A stretch of DNA of 10,587 nt from an uncultured Phascolarctobacterium sp. (GTDB taxonomy: Bacteria; Bacillota; Negativicutes; Acidaminococcales; Acidaminococcaceae): the NCBI GenBank assembly GCA_945949475.1, contig CAMFET010000017.1:1-10587 (forward strand), given 5' to 3'. The notes under the pieces were generated by a model that was not told the origin of the DNA, made no database searches, and saw only the letters and a program-made list of their open reading frames with translations. Each line of letters starts with the position of its first letter. The first letter of the stretch is position 1. Shown here piece by piece: positions 6,352 to 10,587 of the stretch. The translations under genes and the position numbers were made by a program.

Positions 6352-9300
6352 TTACTCCCCTTTAACCTGATAATGCTTCAGCTTCCAATCCTCAAACAGA
6401 AGATAAATCAGCGGAATAACAATCAATGTTAATAAGGTAGAGGTAGTCAAGCCGCCTACCAAAACCACGCCCATGGACTGGCGCAGCTCCGCACCCTCAC
6501 CAATGCCTAAGGCAATGGGCATCATGCCCAAAATAGTGGACAGTGTGGTCATTAAAATGGGGCGCAAGCGCAGGGAGCAGGCCTCCAGCGTAGCCTCCTT
6601 TAGGCCCATGCCGTGCTCACGCGCTTGGTTAGCATAGTCCAAAAGCAAAATTGCATTCTTAGTTACTAGGCCTAGTAGCATAATAAAGCCAATCATACTC
6701 ATCATATTCGCCGTCTGACCAGCCACCAGCAGACCCAGCACAGCGCCGATAATCGCAAAGGGCAAGGAGGCCATAATAATCAAGGGCTGGGAAAAGCTTT
6801 CAAACTGAGCAGCTAAGGTCATATATACCATGACAATAGCCAAAATTACCGCCTTCGCAACCTCTTTAATGGAACGAGCCATATTATCGGCCTGACCAAT
6901 CATCTTATAATTGTAGCCGGGCGGCATATTCAGCTCGGGAATAAACTCGGTAGTAGCCTTTTTAATCAAATCGCCGGGAGAAATGCCGACAGTGTTGGCA
7001 TAAACCACGATTTGGCGCTGCTTATCCTCGCGCTCGATACGCGTCGGACCGCTACCATACTTAATCGTTGCAATATCGCCCAAGCGCACAAATTGACCGC
7101 TGGAATTGGAGATGCGCAAATTAGCCACAGCATTGATATCATTGCGCTGCGCCAGGGGCATCTGTAAAACAATATCGTAGTCATTATCGCCAATGGTATA
7201 GCTATTCGAGGTGCTCTTACCCATAAAGGCCATTTGCACAACCTTGCCCACCTCAGTGGCATCCAAGCCCAGCTGGCTGGCCTTGGCGTGGTCCAAGCGC
7301 ACGATAACCTCCGGCTCCTCCTCGGAGTCTGAAATATCCACGTCCGTTGCACCGGGCACAGTTTTCAGCTTATCGGCCAAATCCAGCGCATATTTCTTTA
7401 ACTCTTTAATATTATTGCCGCGTAGACCAATCTGCACGGGACGGCTATCGCCACGGCCACCGCCTTGGTTGGACACAACGGAAACCTTGAGTCCTTCCGT
7501 ATTACCAAATTTTGCGCGCAGCTCATCCATAATCTGCTGCATGCTGCGGTCGCGCTCGTCAGATGGCTTTAAGCGAATATCCAAGGATCCCTGGTTAACA
7601 GGGTTACGACCGTTACCAATATTCAGCGCCACAATCTTTACCTCGGGCAATTGACTGATGTACTCCTGCATGGGCGTAGCTAGCTCCACTGTCTTTTGCA
7701 GACTGCTGCCAATGGGAGCCTTCACATTGACGGTGAACTCGCCAGAGTCATAGGTAGGCGTAAACTCCGTGCCTACAAACGGTAGCAAGAGCAGGTTAAT
7801 ACCCAAGCTCAAAACGCTAACAATAACTATTTTTTTAGGTCTTTCTAAGCACCACACCATCAAGCTGTTATACATTTCGCGCACGCTTTGAAAGCCCGCC
7901 TCGAATTTATCCAGCACTATTTGCAAATACTTATTGCGACTTCTGGCGCTCTCCTCCTCCGTTTCGACCTTAATCCAATAAGCGGACACCATAGGAGTCA
8001 GCGTAAAGGCGACTAATGTAGAGAACGCAATAGCAAAGGCTACGGTCAGACCGAACTGCTTGAAGAATTGGCCGATAATCTCACCCATATTACCAATGGG
8101 CACGAAGACGGCGAACATTACAAAGGAGGTTGCCAAAATGGCCAGCGTCAACTCCTCCGTCGCTTCACGGGCAGCCACGAAGGGTGTTTTGCCCATTTGA
8201 ATATGACGGAAAATATTCTCGATAACAACGATGGCATCGTCGATCAACATGCCAATAGCCAAGGACAACGCCATTAGGGACATATTGTTCAAGGTAAAGT
8301 CCATAACCTTCATCATGAAGAAGGTGGAAATAACCGCCGTCGGTATACACAAGCCGCCTACGATGGTAGCTCTAAAATTGCGTAGGAACATATAGGTGAT
8401 TAAAAGCGCCAAGAAACCACCAAAAATAATGGTGTTCCAAACGTCCGCAATATTATCACGAATATATTTGGACTGGTCGCGGACCTTCTCCACCGTAATA
8501 TCAGGTGGTAGATTGGATTGGCGCAGCTGCTCCATTTTTTTATTGACATTATCGGTTACGTCTACCGTATTGGTCTTGGACTGCTTGCGCACGAAAGCCA
8601 GTACACTGGGCTCGCCGTTGGCACTGGCGAACGTATCCTCGTCCTCCCAATCGTCGAGCACATCGGCCACTTCGCCAATATACACGGGGCGACCATTATG
8701 ATTGGCCACAACCACCTGCTTAATATCATCCACGGTATTATATTTAGCCAAGGTACGCACAGTAATTTCCATTTCCTGGCTGCGGGCCTTGCCACCGGGG
8801 GTGTTATAGTTATTTTTATTGATGGTGTCCCGCACTGTTTGGTAGGAAATGCCATATTCCTGCAGCTTTTCCGGCTTCAGCACAATGCGAATACAGCGCT
8901 GGCTGGCGCCTACAACAGTAACCTCCGACACGCCCTCCACCATCTGCAGCTCGTCCTTAATATTATCCTCGATAATACGACGGATTTCACCACGGGAGCG
9001 GGAGCTGGAGGAAAAGGTCCAAGCTACAATCGCGCGGGCGTTAAGGTCAACAGTTTGGGTTGTGGGCTCATCAATATCATCGGGCAAGGATTTGCGGATA
9101 CTGGAAACCTTTTCGCGCACCTCGCTGGCCTTTTGTTGGGGGTCCACGCCCAAATTAAATTCCAAAACGGTTTCACTGTAGCCCTCTAAAACCGTAGAGG
9201 ACAGGGTTTTAATACCGGAAACCTGACTGACGCGGTTTTCGATGGGCTTAGTAACCAGAGTTTCCATTTCCTCTGGTGAAGCACCATCATAACGCACACG

Positions 9301-9435
9301 CACGCTGACGATGGGCAAATCCACATCCGGGTTCAAATCCACACCGATTTCCGGATAGCAACGGATGCCGAATACTACCAAAAGTAAAACGAACATGGTG
9401 GTAAATACTGGCCGTTTAATAAATGTACCAATCAT
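6352..9435 (-). CDS. HAE1-type RND efflux permease
   Basis: 1027 residues, full length for the AcrB/MexB/SwrC superfamily. These inner-membrane trimers use the proton gradient to export drugs or lipophilic compounds. Seen: the N-terminal segment (about 10-28), the first large periplasmic loop (about 30-330), a bundle at about 333-485, the second periplasmic loop (about 555-855) and a C-terminal bundle (about 858-1013). This is the 12-segment duplicated layout. The proton relay is intact: GMLIDDAIVVIEN in the fourth segment (Asp399-Asp400) and LGLVTKNAILLLDYA in the tenth (Lys926). The DD and K residues mark HAE1 (hydrophobe/amphiphile) pumps rather than clear metal exporters. The start ATG 9435 lies 2 nt after the adaptor stop with only a weak ribosome site (AGGCTGG), so translation is likely coupled. 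The substrate cannot be inferred. Confidence 0.96.
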   Translation of the reverse strand: MIGTFIKRPVFTTMFVLLLVVFGIRCYPEIGVDLNPDVDLPIVSVRVRYDGASPEEMETLVTKPIENRVSQVSGIKTLSSTVLEGYSETVLEFNLGVDPQQKASEVREKVSSIRKSLPDDIDEPTTQTVDLNARAIVAWTFSSSSRSRGEIRRIIEDNIKDELQMVEGVSEVTVVGASQRCIRIVLKPEKLQEYGISYQTVRDTINKNNYNTPGGKARSQEMEITVRTLAKYNTVDDIKQVVVANHNGRPVYIGEVADVLDDWEDEDTFASANGEPSVLAFVRKQSKTNTVDVTDNVNKKMEQLRQSNLPPDITVEKVRDQSKYIRDNIADVWNTIIFGGFLALLITYMFLRNFRATIVGGLCIPTAVISTFFMMKVMDFTLNNMSLMALSLAIGMLIDDAIVVIENIFRHIQMGKTPFVAAREATEELTLAILATSFVMFAVFVPIGNMGEIIGQFFKQFGLTVAFAIAFSTLVAFTLTPMVSAYWIKVETEEESARSRNKYLQIVLDKFEAGFQSVREMYNSLMVWCLERPKKIVIVSVLSLGINLLLLPFVGTEFTPTYDSGEFTVNVKAPIGSSLQKTVELATPMQEYISQLPEVKIVALNIGNGRNPVNQGSLDIRLKPSDERDRSMQQIMDELRAKFGNTEGLKVSVVSNQGGGRGDSRPVQIGLRGNNIKELKKYALDLADKLKTVPGATDVDISDSEEEPEVIVRLDHAKASQLGLDATEVGKVVQMAFMGKSTSNSYTIGDNDYDIVLQMPLAQRNDINAVANLRISNSSGQFVRLGDIATIKYGSGPTRIEREDKQRQIVVYANTVGISPGDLIKKATTEFIPELNMPPGYNYKMIGQADNMARSIKEVAKAVILAIVMVYMTLAAQFESFSQPLIIMASLPFAIIGAVLGLLVAGQTANMMSMIGFIMLLGLVTKNAILLLDYANQAREHGMGLKEATLEACSLRLRPILMTTLSTILGMMPIALGIGEGAELRQSMGVVLVGGLTTSTLLTLIVIPLIYLLFEDWKLKHYQVKGE

Positions 9436-9437
9436 AA

Positions 9438-10556
9438 TTATTTACCAGCCTTTTCCATTTTGATCTTGACGCCCTCACGCAGCTTGTTCTGACCCTCCAG
9501 CACAATGAGGTCCTCCTCGGTGATGCCGCTGATGATTTCAGCATTTTTGTCATCTGTATAACCAACCTCCAGCACCCTACGCTGAATAATGCCATCCGCG
9601 TCGGCTATGAAAATAGTCTGTTGGTCATCACGCATAACAATGCTGTGCAAGGGCACGGTGAGCACATTCTCACGCGGTTGCGCTGTGAGATACACATTGG
9701 CATAAATACCTGCCAAAAGGCCCTGGCTATTATCCACGCTCACCTCTGCCGCAAAGGTATGGGAAGGCTGGTCGGCCACAGGCGCAATGCGGGTGATTTT
9801 ACCCACGATTTTTTTATCAGGATAAGCAGGCAGCTTGATAGCGGCCTCGTTACCCACGGCCACACCTGCTACCTGACCTTCCGGAATATGAATCACAGTT
9901 TTCAGCATACTGATATCGGCCACGGCAAAAATAGCAGTACCAGCCTTAGCGTAGTAGCCCTCCTGATAATAGCGTTTAGCCACAATCCCATCGGCGGGAG
10001 CCACTAAAATAGTGCCAGCGGATTTAGATTCCATGCCCTGTAAATTACCACGAGCAGCCTCTAGTTTAGCAGCAGCATTTTCACGGGCAAAGCGATAATT
10101 ATCTACAACCTGTTCAGAAACAGCACCATTTGCAAAAAGCTTTTCGTAACGTACTAAATCCCTCTCGGCCTTACTAAGATTAGCCTGAGCGTCCAAATAG
10201 CTACCGCGGGCGTTCAGCAAATCTGCATCCGTATCCACCTGCTCCAATACAGCCAGCACCTGACCCTTGGTAACACGGTCACCCTCTTTTACATAAACCT
10301 TTTCCAAGCGACCATCCACCTTGGCAGCTACCTCGGCCTGCCACTCCGGATCAAGACTGCCGCTAAAGGTCATAGTGGGAATAAGGGTTTGACGGCTAGC
10401 ATGGCCGGTAGTAACAGCAACCGTTTTCACACGGGACATTTTTTCGGCTCTAGCCTTGTCATTTTGAATATTGTTATAGATGCGGTAGGAAACAATCAAG
10501 CACACGGCAATTAAAATTCCGAGCACTATCTTCACCTTTTTATTTTGTAAATTCAT
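9438..10556 (-). CDS. RND efflux periplasmic adaptor (membrane fusion protein)
   Basis: 372 residues, usual for AcrA/MexA-type adaptors that bridge an RND permease and an outer-membrane channel. One hydrophobic N-terminal segment (about 9-24) anchors it. Cys19 is preceded by Ile-Ala-Val, not a proper lipobox, so it is probably not a lipoprotein. Seen in order: first lipoyl half (about 76-105, with GRLEKVYVKEGDRVTKGQVLA-like spacing), a helical hairpin rich in Ala, Glu and Arg (about 107-175), second lipoyl half (about 180-212, VAPADGIV), the beta-barrel region (about 216-292) and the membrane-proximal domain (about 295-368). The ATG at 10556 has GAGGAG 8 nt upstream. It is the first gene seen in the adaptor-permease-rnhC unit. 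A TolC-like partner is not in the window and may lie beyond the right edge or elsewhere. Confidence 0.94.
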   Translation of the reverse strand: MNLQNKKVKIVLGILIAVCLIVSYRIYNNIQNDKARAEKMSRVKTVAVTTGHASRQTLIPTMTFSGSLDPEWQAEVAAKVDGRLEKVYVKEGDRVTKGQVLAVLEQVDTDADLLNARGSYLDAQANLSKAERDLVRYEKLFANGAVSEQVVDNYRFARENAAAKLEAARGNLQGMESKSAGTILVAPADGIVAKRYYQEGYYAKAGTAIFAVADISMLKTVIHIPEGQVAGVAVGNEAAIKLPAYPDKKIVGKITRIAPVADQPSHTFAAEVSVDNSQGLLAGIYANVYLTAQPRENVLTVPLHSIVMRDDQQTIFIADADGIIQRRVLEVGYTDDKNAEIISGITEEDLIVLEGQNKLREGVKIKMEKAGK

Positions 10557-10587
10557 GCTGCACGCTCCTCTGCAAGTCTTATCCTCA

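Noticed and set aside
8518..9189. Open frame of 223 codons on the plus strand
   Set aside because: It lies wholly inside the RND permease gene on the other strand, has no recognisable domain and follows from codon bias of the real gene.
10496..10514. Lipoprotein signal in the efflux adaptor (Cys19)
   Set aside because: The residues before the cysteine are Ile-Ala-Val; a lipobox needs Gly, Ala or Ser at -1.

Overview
The window looks like the chromosome of a diderm (LPS-bearing) Firmicute of the class Negativicutes. Two signs that rarely occur together support this. One is a ribonuclease HIII gene, typical of Firmicutes. The other is a complete RND permease plus periplasmic adaptor pair and an ArnT-like lipid glycosyltransferase, which imply an outer membrane. 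A gut member of the Acidaminococcaceae (Phascolarctobacterium/Acidaminococcus type) would fit, but the genus is a guess. Every gene found lies on the minus strand, so the reading order is from high to low coordinates. No tRNA, rRNA, CRISPR array, transposase or phage gene was seen.

Region 1 (10556 to 5388) is a tight three-gene unit: an efflux adaptor (MFP), an HAE1-type RND permease and rnhC (RNase HIII). The genes are 2 nt and 1 nt apart. No outer-membrane TolC/OprM partner is present; the sequence before the adaptor is cut by the window edge.

Region 2 (5387 to 5216) is a non-coding gap holding a perfect 14-bp inverted repeat with a 6-nt loop. It overlaps a possible extended -10 promoter for the next gene.

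Region 3 (5215 to 700) is an envelope-sugar cluster. It encodes a YdjC/ChbG/NaxD-type deacetylase, an LPG_synthase_TM (YbhN-like) multi-pass membrane protein, a GalE-like NAD-dependent sugar epimerase and an ArnT-like GT-C glycosyltransferase. The last two overlap by 1 nt. Taken together it resembles the Francisella route that puts galactosamine on lipid A: UDP-HexNAc epimerisation, an undecaprenyl-phosphate-linked sugar, NaxD deacetylation, flipping, and transfer by FlmK/ArnT. The GT2 polyprenyl-phosphate sugar synthase expected for that route is not in the window.

Region 4 (699 to 459) is intergenic and holds two oppositely oriented copies of a short palindromic repeat, forming a BIME-like inverted pair. 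A third copy lies at 4321-4364 between the deacetylase and the membrane protein. The second hairpin differs in sequence between copies but keeps its base pairing.

Region 5 (458 to 1) is the N-terminal 152 residues of an aspartate/glutamate racemase family protein, cut by the window edge.
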